Source: Oligoflexia bacterium (GTDB lineage: Bacteria; Bdellovibrionota; UBA1018). Taken from it: a stretch of DNA of 7,424 bases. The notes below the pieces were generated by a model. That model made no database searches and had not been told where the DNA came from. It saw only the letters and a program-made list of their open reading frames with translations. This document shows, piece after piece, positions 1-6,644 of this stretch. Both the position numbers and the translations under genes were made by a program. How positions within the stretch are numbered: position 1 is the first letter of the stretch; each line of letters begins with the position of its first letter. Where the stretch lies: contig CAIOHW010000164.1 of NCBI GenBank assembly GCA_903858195.1, positions 1 through 7,424 of the forward strand, in the 5' to 3' direction.

Positions 1-461
1 CTGGCAAACAGCTTGAGCTCCTGCTCAAGGTCACCGAAAGCGGAGCCCGGGGTTACTTTCCCGTCTCGGGCCTCAGGCTCACCCTCGTGCACTCCTCCGA
101 GCCTGCCGAGGGCAAGGACCTGAACGGCAATCGGAGGATCGAACCCTGGGAAATGGATCGCTTCGTTTCGGCCACACTCGAGGACGGCAGCCGGCTGGAC
201 CCGAAACGCCGCTACCGGGTGGCCATTCCCGACTTCCTGGTGAGCGGCGGTGATGACCTTGAGTGGGTGATGTCGCAGTTTCCCAAGAGCCAGATCATTC
301 GCGAAGGGGCGATCTACATGCGCGATGCGGCGATCGCCCATCTGGCATCCCACCCCGACATCAACTCGCCTTCAAACCCTCTGGTCAGGCCGGACGCCCC
401 GCGCGTCACCTTCGTAAAAAGCAAACCCAAGGGCACGGTGCGACGCAGGGGAAGGCGCTAG
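1..461 (+). CDS. 5'-nucleotidase/UshA family protein, C-terminal part (cut by window start)
   Basis: The frame is open from base 3 to a TAG stop at 459-461, giving 152 residues; the gene begins outside the window. The visible part is the C-terminal 5'-nucleotidase domain, which binds the nucleotide in UshA, CpdB and NT5E-type enzymes. Family marks in order are GKQLELLLK, then FPVSGLRLTL, a DGSRLDP turn, and YRVAIPDFLVSGGDD, matching the usual V-A-x-x-D-F-L-x-x-G-G-D signature. The catalytic metallophosphoesterase domain would lie upstream and cannot be checked. A GTG at 87 is in frame but sits inside the domain, so it is not a start. Between SGLR and the DG turn is an insert whose residues fit an EF-hand calcium loop (117-152). 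The protein ends in a strongly basic tail (RRRGRR). The family usually acts in the periplasm or on the cell surface, but the signal peptide is out of view. The prkA start follows 35 bases later, so the two may be co-transcribed. Confidence 0.85.
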   Translation, partial: GKQLELLLKVTESGARGYFPVSGLRLTLVHSSEPAEGKDLNGNRRIEPWEMDRFVSATLEDGSRLDPKRRYRVAIPDFLVSGGDDLEWVMSQFPKSQIIREGAIYMRDAAIAHLASHPDINSPSNPLVRPDAPRVTFVKSKPKGTVRRRGRR

Positions 462-470
462 GGCTACCCA

Positions 471-491
471 CAGGACTGATGTGATATCCTG
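471..491. repeat. Short inverted repeat in the prkA leader
   Basis: CAGGA (471-475) and TCCTG (487-491) are perfect 5-base inverted arms around an 11-base loop. They lie in the 35-base gap just upstream of the prkA start. The only AGGA in the gap is in the left arm, 21 bases from the ATG, too far for a normal ribosome site. The hairpin could affect translation of prkA, but arms this short arise often by chance. Confidence 0.2.
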
Positions 492-496
492 AGAGC

Positions 497-2758
497 ATGA
501 GCCGAGGGACCCCCGGAAGATCCGTACTCGAAGGACTTGAAAAAGCATCGGAGCGCGAGTTCCAGGGCAACCGGACGATCCTCGCCTTCGAAGAGTACCT
601 CACGGTGCTCGGCGAAAATCCAGCGGCCCAGCTCAGAGGCTCCGCCCGATACGCAGCTGACATGATGGATCACTTCGGCCGCGAAGAGCTGCCGAGATCC
701 GCCGACTCAGGCACCCCTCCGGTCTACCGCTTCAAAGTCTTCAACTCTCCCCCCGATCCGGAGGCCCGCAGGGTCGTGGGCCTCGAGACGGTACAGACTG
801 AAATCTACCGCACGCTCAAGACCTTCGCCCGACAGGGGCAAAATAACCGCATGATCCTGCTGCACGGCCCAAACGGCAGCGCCAAGAGCTCGCTCGTTCA
901 CGCACTGATGCAGGGCCTGGAGTCGTATTCGCGTACTCCCGAGGGCGCACTCTACTCGTTCAATTGGATCTTTCCCGTCGACAAGGTCACCAAGGGCGGA
1001 ATCGGCCTGGGCGGTGCATCCGGCAGGCAGGAGCAGGCCACAAGCTTTGCCCATTTGACCGAGGAAGAAGTTGCAGCCCGCCTTCCCTGCGAGCTGCGTG
1101 ACCATCCGATCCTGCTCATCCCGCAGCGCGAGCGCCGAGCCTTTCTTGCCTCATTTCTGGGCGAGCAAAAGGCCGAGGCCCTCTGGAACTCACTTCCCTC
1201 AAGCCTCCAGCGCGGAGATCTCTGCCACCGATGCAAGCAAGTCGCAGAGGCACTGCTCGTCTCGCATCAGGGAAATCTGAAACGTCTTCTCATGCACATC
1301 CAAGTCGAGCGCATCTACCTCTCCAGGCGCTATCGCAAGGGGCTGGTCACGATTGAGCCCCAGTTGCATGTTGATGCCCAGTACCAGCAGCTCACCCTGA
1401 ACCGGAACATCTCGCAGCTTCCACCCGCCCTGCAGGGCATGAACCTGTTTACAGTCGCAGGCGACCTGATTGACGGAAACCGGGGCATCATCGAATTTTC
1501 GGACCTGCTCAAGCGTCCGGTCGACTCGTTCAAGTACATCCTGGGCCTCTGCGAGACGCAGAACGTGAATATCGGCCATACGATCGCCTACCTCGACACG
1601 CTCTTCATCGGCTCGGCAAACGAGGTCCAGCTCGATGCTTTCAAGGAATTTCCCGACTTCACGAGTTTCAAGGCGCGCATGAGCCTCGTGCGGGTGCCCT
1701 ACCTTCTCGAGGCCTCCGCCGAAGCCGAGATCTACCGCGAGATTGCCGAGCAGGTGGCCGGTGACAAACACGTCGCTCCGCATGCCACCTGGACGGCAGG
1801 CCTTTGGGCCGTGCTCACCCGCCTGAAAAAACCAAACGGTGTGAACTACTCCCCTGCCGTGAGCCAGATCGTATCTGCCCTGACTCCGCTCGAAAAAGCC
1901 CGGCTCTACGACTCAGGCGAGATGCCTGCGGGCCTGGGTGCCGAGGACCGCAAGGTCATGAGAAGCCACCTGCAGAAGATCCGCGAAGAGTACGAAGGAG
2001 TGCCCTACTACGAGGGCAGGCTCGGGGCCTCGGCCCGCGAAATGAAATCCATCCTGCTCGATGCCGCTCAGAACCCCGAGTTCCCGTGCCTGAGTCCGCT
2101 TGCCGTGCTTCGCGAGATGGAGAGCTTCGTCAAGCGGGTATCCGAGCATGAGTTCCTGAAGCAGGACACCAAGGACGGCTACCACGACGCTGCCGACTTC
2201 ATCGCAACCGTGCGAAACGAGTACCTGAATCGTCTCGACTCGGAGGTCCGCGAGAGCATCGGGCTTTACGACTCTCGCCAGTGGGAGGAGTTCATCCGCA
2301 AGTACGTCCAGCACCTCGCCATCGCGCTCAAGAAAGAGAAGATCAAGAACCCGATCACCGGGCGCATGGAAGACCCCGACCACGCCCTGATCAGTGAGTT
2401 CGAAAAGATCGTCGAGGCCCCCGGGCGGCAGAACCTCGAGAGCGACGAGCTCAAGATGTTTCGCCAGAACATCATCTCGCAGGTGGGTGCCTGGTCGCTG
2501 GACCACCCGACGGCCCCGGTCGTCTACGGCAAGGTCTTCCCCGAGTACTGGCAGAAGCTCGAAAAGCACTATTACGAGAGCCAAAAGGCCGTGCTTACGA
2601 AATTGCACGATGCCCTTCTGGTCTATGGTAAGGACGGCCACGACCCCGAGAGCAGGAAACTCGCCCAGGAGACGATCCGGAACATGACCGGACGCCTGGG
2701 CTACTGCGAGCAGTGCTCGAAGGAAGTGATCACCTTCCTGCTCAAGAGTCGTTACTAA
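497..2758 (+). CDS. prkA: PrkA/YeaG-type AAA+ serine protein kinase
   Basis: This 753-residue cytoplasmic protein belongs to the PrkA family (YeaG in E. coli), linked in other bacteria to starvation, stress and sporulation. The family was first described as a serine kinase, and B. subtilis PrkA has more recently been reported as a Lon-like ATP-dependent protease. The N-terminus has the family's A-S-E-R-E-F segment (residues 17-22). The Walker A loop is GPNGSAKS (124-131). A CHRC pair (243-246) precedes the HIQVERIYLSRRYR block. The second AAA half shows NRGIIEFSDLLKRP (328-341) and the SANEVQLDAF segment (373-382). The PrkA C-terminal domain follows: PEFPCLSPLAVL (527-538), GYHDAADFI (561-569), KKEKIKNPITGRMEDP (612-627) and DHPTAPVVYGKVFPEY (669-684). 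A second CEQC pair (737-740) lies near the end. The protein is longer than the roughly 640 residues of the E. coli and B. subtilis members. The ATG at 497 fits the family N-terminus; only a weak GAGAG precedes it. The usual neighbours YhbH/YeaH and SpoVR are not in view. Confidence 0.93.
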   Translation: MSRGTPGRSVLEGLEKASEREFQGNRTILAFEEYLTVLGENPAAQLRGSARYAADMMDHFGREELPRSADSGTPPVYRFKVFNSPPDPEARRVVGLETVQTEIYRTLKTFARQGQNNRMILLHGPNGSAKSSLVHALMQGLESYSRTPEGALYSFNWIFPVDKVTKGGIGLGGASGRQEQATSFAHLTEEEVAARLPCELRDHPILLIPQRERRAFLASFLGEQKAEALWNSLPSSLQRGDLCHRCKQVAEALLVSHQGNLKRLLMHIQVERIYLSRRYRKGLVTIEPQLHVDAQYQQLTLNRNISQLPPALQGMNLFTVAGDLIDGNRGIIEFSDLLKRPVDSFKYILGLCETQNVNIGHTIAYLDTLFIGSANEVQLDAFKEFPDFTSFKARMSLVRVPYLLEASAEAEIYREIAEQVAGDKHVAPHATWTAGLWAVLTRLKKPNGVNYSPAVSQIVSALTPLEKARLYDSGEMPAGLGAEDRKVMRSHLQKIREEYEGVPYYEGRLGASAREMKSILLDAAQNPEFPCLSPLAVLREMESFVKRVSEHEFLKQDTKDGYHDAADFIATVRNEYLNRLDSEVRESIGLYDSRQWEEFIRKYVQHLAIALKKEKIKNPITGRMEDPDHALISEFEKIVEAPGRQNLESDELKMFRQNIISQVGAWSLDHPTAPVVYGKVFPEYWQKLEKHYYESQKAVLTKLHDALLVYGKDGHDPESRKLAQETIRNMTGRLGYCEQCSKEVITFLLKSRY

Positions 2759-2762
2759 GAGC

Positions 2763-3788
2763 ATGTCCAACCGCGAGCAGCACACCGTCACGGAAAGCCA
2801 TTACCTGGTCACCCACAGCGTGGGTCCGAACCAGCAGGGCATCCGTCTCGACCACTTTTTGAAGTCGCGCTACCGCAGCCGTTCGCGCGAAACGATCAAG
2901 CAGGCGATCGACGACGGTGCAATCACCATCGGCCGCACCCTCGCCCATGCCCCCACGGGGAGGCCAAAGCCCAGCACACCACTCATGCCGGGCGACGAGG
3001 TGCGGGTGCTCACCGAGCGAAAGCCCGAGCCCGAAGTCGATTTCAACTACCGGGTACTCCACGAGGACGAAGCCCTTTTCGTGATCGACAAGCCCCCCAA
3101 CCTCCCGGTCCACCCGGCAGGGCGCTACTACTTCAACACGCTGCTTGTGCATCTCAAGACCCAGGGCTTTAAAGACCCCCTTCGTGCCGAGCGCGAATTC
3201 TACCTCGTGCATCGCATTGACAAGGAAACGAGCGGCATCCTCGTCCTCACCAAGGACAAGGAGACCTGCGCGCGCATGACAGCCCAATTTGCCGGTCGCA
3301 CGACCCGAAAAAAGTACCTCGCCATCGTCCGAGGCGTACCCGCCCGCGAGAGCTTTGTCGTGGATGCCCCGATGGCCCGGGCCATTCGCTCCAAAATCGA
3401 GCTCAAGATGCAGATCCTGCCCGAGAGCGAAGGCGGCCAGAGCGCCTACACCGAATTCAAGGTGCTCGAGACCTGCAAGAACCGCCACGGGGAGTTTGCG
3501 CTGGTCGAATGCCATCCCCGCACAGGGCGCCAGCACCAGATCCGGCTGCACCTCGAGCATGCAGGCCACCCCATCCTGGGCGACAAGCTCTACGGAATGG
3601 CAGAAGAAGATGCGCTTGCCTTCTTTGAGCGCGAGACCCTGAGCGCCGAGCGATGGGCGGCACTCATCCATCCGCGGCACGCACTCCATGCCGCCGGGCT
3701 CACCTTCGAGCACCCGGTGACCGGAAAATCCATTTCGATTGAATCAGAGCTTCCGAGTGACCTTGGGGAATTTTTGCGCCAGAGCTAG
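2763..3788 (+). CDS. RluA-family RNA pseudouridine synthase with N-terminal S4 domain
   Basis: This 341-residue enzyme isomerises uridine to pseudouridine in structured RNA. The S4 RNA-binding domain is at about residues 26-85 (GIRLDHFLKSRY, then SRETIKQAIDDGAITI). The catalytic domain carries the RluA motif HRIDKETSGILVLTKD (150-165), with Asp153 as the expected catalytic residue. It is followed by the RKKYLAIVRG block (182-191), the HPRTGRQHQIRLHL motif (251-264) and the closing RHALHA (305-310). The S4 domain and layout resemble RluC/RluD, which modify 23S rRNA, but the exact target cannot be assigned because paralogues share these motifs. The start lies 4 bases after the prkA stop, so translation is probably coupled to prkA. 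The site before the ATG is only a weak AAGAG. The TAG stop overlaps the stop of the convergent nucleotidase gene. Confidence 0.93.
   Translation: MSNREQHTVTESHYLVTHSVGPNQQGIRLDHFLKSRYRSRSRETIKQAIDDGAITIGRTLAHAPTGRPKPSTPLMPGDEVRVLTERKPEPEVDFNYRVLHEDEALFVIDKPPNLPVHPAGRYYFNTLLVHLKTQGFKDPLRAEREFYLVHRIDKETSGILVLTKDKETCARMTAQFAGRTTRKKYLAIVRGVPARESFVVDAPMARAIRSKIELKMQILPESEGGQSAYTEFKVLETCKNRHGEFALVECHPRTGRQHQIRLHLEHAGHPILGDKLYGMAEEDALAFFERETLSAERWAALIHPRHALHAAGLTFEHPVTGKSISIESELPSDLGEFLRQS
3785..3788. other. Shared CTAG: overlapping stop codons of convergent genes
   Basis: The palindrome CTAG supplies TAG to both strands. The + strand pseudouridine synthase stops at 3786-3788 and the - strand nucleotidase stops at 3787-3785. 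There is no intergenic space, and I see no hairpin with a T tract on either side, so each transcript probably runs into the 3' end of the other gene. Confidence 0.9.
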
Positions 3789-5698
3789 TTCGCGGCAGCA
3801 GACTCAGAAACCTCTTCCCAGCGCCCATCCACCGACCCGCTGTACTCAGGTAGCGGGCTGATATTCAGGAACTCGTCAGAAAGCCTCTCGCGAAGAATAC
3901 CAAGCTCATCGGTCTTGGGAATGCCCTTGAAGTCGGTGTAACCCGACCCGCCATCAAGCAGGAAATCGAGGGTCGCCACCCGGAACTGGCGCGCCTCCTC
4001 GATGAAGAAGCTTGCCTCGTCATAAATCAGGTCGCCCGAAACGGTCTCAACACGGATCAGCCGCGCATCCGAGTCAGTGCCACCCTTGTTGCGCGAGCAG
4101 TCGCGGGTGAACTTCACGCGAAGCCCGCTTTGCATGAGTGCGCCATAGTCGCCGCAGGTCTCGATCGAGCGCTGCAAGAGCTTCAGGAGCTTTGCCGTCG
4201 ACATGGGCTTGGCCACCACTGCCATGTTCCCAAACGGAAGCACCTTGAAGAGCTGCTCGTAGGTGACATCGCCTGCGGGAATTTCATCCCGGATGCCGCC
4301 CGTGTTCAGGAATGCAATCTGAGCCTTGGAGGTCTTTCGAAGCGCATCGGTAAGCAGGTTGGCCATGGCGCTCTCGGAGATGCGGTTTCGCTTGAGGTCA
4401 CCCTTGGCAACAAAGAGCTTTCGTTCGGCAAGGGGCGCGACCGCGCTCCTCGCATCACGGATCAGGCGCGAAGCACGTCGATTGAGCGACACAGGCCGCC
4501 CCTCGTAATGGAGGCCGTTGTAGGCCGAGCTCCCGGGCACTTTCGAGCAGAAGGTCACCTTGGGGTCGTCGCAGAGCTCATGAAAGATCGCGGCACCCGA
4601 GATCACTTCGGTGCGAGCCCGATCGAGCCGCCCCAACTGCCGATCAAACACAAAATCAATGCGACCAAAGCGCTCGCCACCCGAGCCCGACTGGATGATC
4701 GGGACCCCTTCGACCAAGCTCTTCTGGATCATGTGGGTGTGGCCCGCAACGACCGCATCGAGCCTGAGCCCACGATCGCGCACCATCTCGCGCACCCAGT
4801 TGCTGAGCTCGTAGTTTCCGGGAGAGTCGGCACCATGCACCACGAGCACAAAGAGGTCGGCTTTTCCGGAAAGCTCGGCTGCGATCTCTGCATAGGTGGC
4901 AACCGCGTTTCTAAAACAAAGGTCGCTCACGTTCGATGCCGTGGTCATGCTGGCCGTGGATGGGTTATCCAAGCCGATCAGCGCAACGCGAACGCCCTGA
5001 ACCCCTTTCACGACATAGGGACGCAAGAAAGCGGGTCTCTGCGCCCGCCGCCAGTCGACCTTGGCCTGCGCTGAAGCAGCACAGGAATGCGAGGCGACCT
5101 CGACAGGCTCGCCCGTGGTGGCATCAAAGAGCGAATTCCGCAGGTAGGTGTTGGCCGAAATCAGCGGAAATGAAGCCCCTTCTGCCAGTTCCTCGATCAC
5201 TTCGCGGGGATTCTCTCCCGGCCCGGTTGCCCGGTCCTTGAGCCAGCCTCTCGGGCCAAAGTCATAGTCATGATTTCCCGGCACGACCGCGTCGTAACCG
5301 ATCTCATCCAAGAGATCGAAAACGAGCTGACCCTCGTTGAAGTTGCTGACGAGCGTCCCCTGAAACTGGTCGCCCGCATCAACCACGACGGCTCCACCAC
5401 CGCGTGACTCGACTCCCTGCCGAATGGACTGGACGATCCCTGCAAACAGGTCGAGGCCGCCGATCAGGGATTTGGCGGTCTTATGATGCGAGGGCTCCAC
5501 GCCGCCGTGAATGTCATTGGTTCCGAGGATCGTAACCGGAACGAATCGGGCCAGGGGCTTGGTTGCACCGGACGGTGTAGGCGAGGGTCCCGGACCGGGA
5601 CCACCGCCTCCGCTCCTTTCCCCCTCGGGGAAAAGCCGACAACCGGGTGCAACAAGCACCAGCAGGAGCAGCGCCAGGAGAGGAGAGCGAAGCGTCAT
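3785..5698 (-). CDS. 5'-nucleotidase/UshA-family lipoprotein (metallophosphoesterase plus 5'-nucleotidase C domain)
   Basis: This 637-residue exported enzyme probably hydrolyses nucleotides or related phosphoesters outside the cytoplasm. I start it at the ATG at 5698 because a clear lipoprotein signal follows: MTLRS, a leucine-rich core, and a lipobox APGC with Cys20 as the lipidated residue. A Gly/Pro/Ser-rich linker (about 29-45) leads to the catalytic domain. Metal-binding motifs are GTNDIHGG (59-66), DAGDQFQGT (107-115), GNHDYDFGP (141-149), VVHGAD (286-291) and GHTH (319-322). The 5'-nucleotidase C domain shows NTGGIRDEIPAGD (465-477), LPFGNMAVV (487-495), SGLRVKFTR (524-532) and TLDFLLDGGSGYTDF (576-590). 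All the usual metal ligands appear to be present. Six cysteines besides Cys20 (206, 261, 376, 384, 515, 534) could form disulfides after export. The substrate could be nucleoside mono- or diphosphates, cyclic nucleotides or UDP-sugars; sequence alone does not decide. It is read alone, after a 147-base gap, and ends overlapping the convergent gene. Confidence 0.92.
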   Translation of the reverse strand: MTLRSPLLALLLLVLVAPGCRLFPEGERSGGGGPGPGPSPTPSGATKPLARFVPVTILGTNDIHGGVEPSHHKTAKSLIGGLDLFAGIVQSIRQGVESRGGGAVVVDAGDQFQGTLVSNFNEGQLVFDLLDEIGYDAVVPGNHDYDFGPRGWLKDRATGPGENPREVIEELAEGASFPLISANTYLRNSLFDATTGEPVEVASHSCAASAQAKVDWRRAQRPAFLRPYVVKGVQGVRVALIGLDNPSTASMTTASNVSDLCFRNAVATYAEIAAELSGKADLFVLVVHGADSPGNYELSNWVREMVRDRGLRLDAVVAGHTHMIQKSLVEGVPIIQSGSGGERFGRIDFVFDRQLGRLDRARTEVISGAAIFHELCDDPKVTFCSKVPGSSAYNGLHYEGRPVSLNRRASRLIRDARSAVAPLAERKLFVAKGDLKRNRISESAMANLLTDALRKTSKAQIAFLNTGGIRDEIPAGDVTYEQLFKVLPFGNMAVVAKPMSTAKLLKLLQRSIETCGDYGALMQSGLRVKFTRDCSRNKGGTDSDARLIRVETVSGDLIYDEASFFIEEARQFRVATLDFLLDGGSGYTDFKGIPKTDELGILRERLSDEFLNISPLPEYSGSVDGRWEEVSESAAAN

Positions 5699-5762
5699 AG
5701 GCGGCCGGACCTTACCCAAAGGGGTGGGAGCGGGCAACTCGATAAGTGCCCACCGCAAGCAA

Positions 5763-5791
5763 ACCGTATTTTGGCAACAAGACCTTGAAAA
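5763..5791 (-). promoter_or_regulatory. Possible sigma70-type promoter of the nucleotidase lipoprotein gene
   Basis: Read on the - strand, TTTTCA (5791-5786) and TACGGT (5768-5763) are separated by 17 bases. Seven A residues (5806-5800) lie just upstream and could act as an UP element. Transcription would start near 5756, giving a leader of about 58 bases. Both boxes are only partial matches (4 of 6 and 3 of 6). It is the best candidate I found in the 147-base gap 5699-5845, which otherwise shows nothing recognisable and no convincing terminator for the HAD gene. Confidence 0.3.
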
Positions 5792-5845
5792 CACGCCTAT
5801 TTTTTTGCTCCACCCGGTCCGTCAGAGCGGGGCGTTGAAAGGGCT

Positions 5846-6643
5846 TCAAGTGACCCCCGAAACGGCCTCAATGACCCGGTCGGCCATCTCCACAAACCCC
5901 GCCCCACTCTCAGCGCGCGTCAGGTAGGCCGGGGGGTGCTTGAGCCGATCGGTAAACGCCTTGAGGTTGGCCACACCCACCGAAACGGGAAATCGGGCGA
6001 ACAGGGGTTCATCGTTGGGCGAGTCGCCGATGAAAAGCCAGCGATCGGCAGGTGGAAGCGCCGAGCCTGGGAAATGGGCGAGCAAGTGGGCAAATCCCGA
6101 GTACTTGTCGTAGTCGCCAAACCAAGAATTGACGTGAATGCTGCTCACTTTGGCATGGGCGCCTTCTGCCTGACAGAGTTCCACGAGCTCATCCACCCGG
6201 GACCGCGGCCAGGCGGCAACATCCTCGCAAAAATCGACGGCAAGATCGTACTCACGGTAAGGCTGGTCCGATGCCCAGGAGGCTTCCGGAAACCGCTCCT
6301 TCACCCGTGCAGCCAGGCGACTCAATCCCGGACGCGGGTCTTCGGCCGCCCCGGGAGTCTGAATGCGCATGCGACGACCCTCGTGCATGAAGAACGAGAA
6401 GGCCCCGTTCTCCCCCACCACTGCGTCCACGGGCCAGAAGCGCGCGATCAGGTCGCACCAGCCCGCAGGCCTCCCAGTGATGGGCACGACTCTCAGTCCC
6501 GCGTCTTTCAGGCGCCAGAGCGCGCCATACGCTTCGGCAGTGAGCTTGCCCCGGGTCGAAAGGGTCTCGTCAATGTCGAGGCACACCCCGCGAATGCGGG
6601 AGAGGACCTTTGGATCAGCGTCGGCCCAGTTGGCGATCTTCAC
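5846..6643 (-). CDS. HAD-family (IIB-type) phosphatase, substrate unknown
   Basis: This 265-residue soluble protein has all four HAD motifs. Motif I is CLDIDETLS (21-29), with Asp23 as nucleophile and Asp25 as acid/base. Motif II is VPITGRP (53-59), with Thr56. Lys180 in DKYSGFAHLL (179-188) suits motif III. Motif IV is LFIGDSPNDEPLF (203-215). The large cap segment between motifs II and III, with GENGAFSFF (77-85), is typical of the Cof/IIB group, which includes sugar-phosphate and mannosyl-3-phosphoglycerate phosphatases. The likely role is removing phosphate from a small metabolite. The start is a GTG one base after the TAG stop of the upstream outer-membrane gene, with no clear ribosome site, so translation probably depends on reinitiation. 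The stop is TGA, and a gap to the nucleotidase lipoprotein gene follows. The family is secure; the substrate is not. Confidence 0.88.
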   Translation of the reverse strand: MKIANWADADPKVLSRIRGVCLDIDETLSTRGKLTAEAYGALWRLKDAGLRVVPITGRPAGWCDLIARFWPVDAVVGENGAFSFFMHEGRRMRIQTPGAAEDPRPGLSRLAARVKERFPEASWASDQPYREYDLAVDFCEDVAAWPRSRVDELVELCQAEGAHAKVSSIHVNSWFGDYDKYSGFAHLLAHFPGSALPPADRWLFIGDSPNDEPLFARFPVSVGVANLKAFTDRLKHPPAYLTRAESGAGFVEMADRVIEAVSGVT

Positions 6644-6644
6644 T

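Noticed and set aside
1913..2791. Long open frame on the - strand opposite prkA (292 codons)
   Set aside because: It lies opposite a well-supported gene, shows no family motif, and has the leucine/valine/aspartate-rich make-up expected from reading a GC-rich gene backwards.
2742..3713. Long open frame on the - strand opposite the pseudouridine synthase (323 codons)
   Set aside because: It covers almost exactly the extent of the RluA-family gene, whose catalytic motifs fix the + strand as coding. No recognisable domain is present in the antisense frame.
4130..5074. Long open frame on the + strand opposite the nucleotidase lipoprotein (314 codons)
   Set aside because: The - strand has a complete set of metal-binding motifs, while the + strand translation is His/Arg-rich with no known pattern.
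5699..5794. Upstream in-frame ATG (5794) as start of the nucleotidase lipoprotein
   Set aside because: It would put 32 non-hydrophobic residues before a clear lipoprotein signal peptide, which must be at the N-terminus for export.
5800..5806. Run of seven T as a + strand terminator
   Set aside because: No stable hairpin precedes it and no + strand gene ends nearby; it fits better as an A tract upstream of a - strand promoter.
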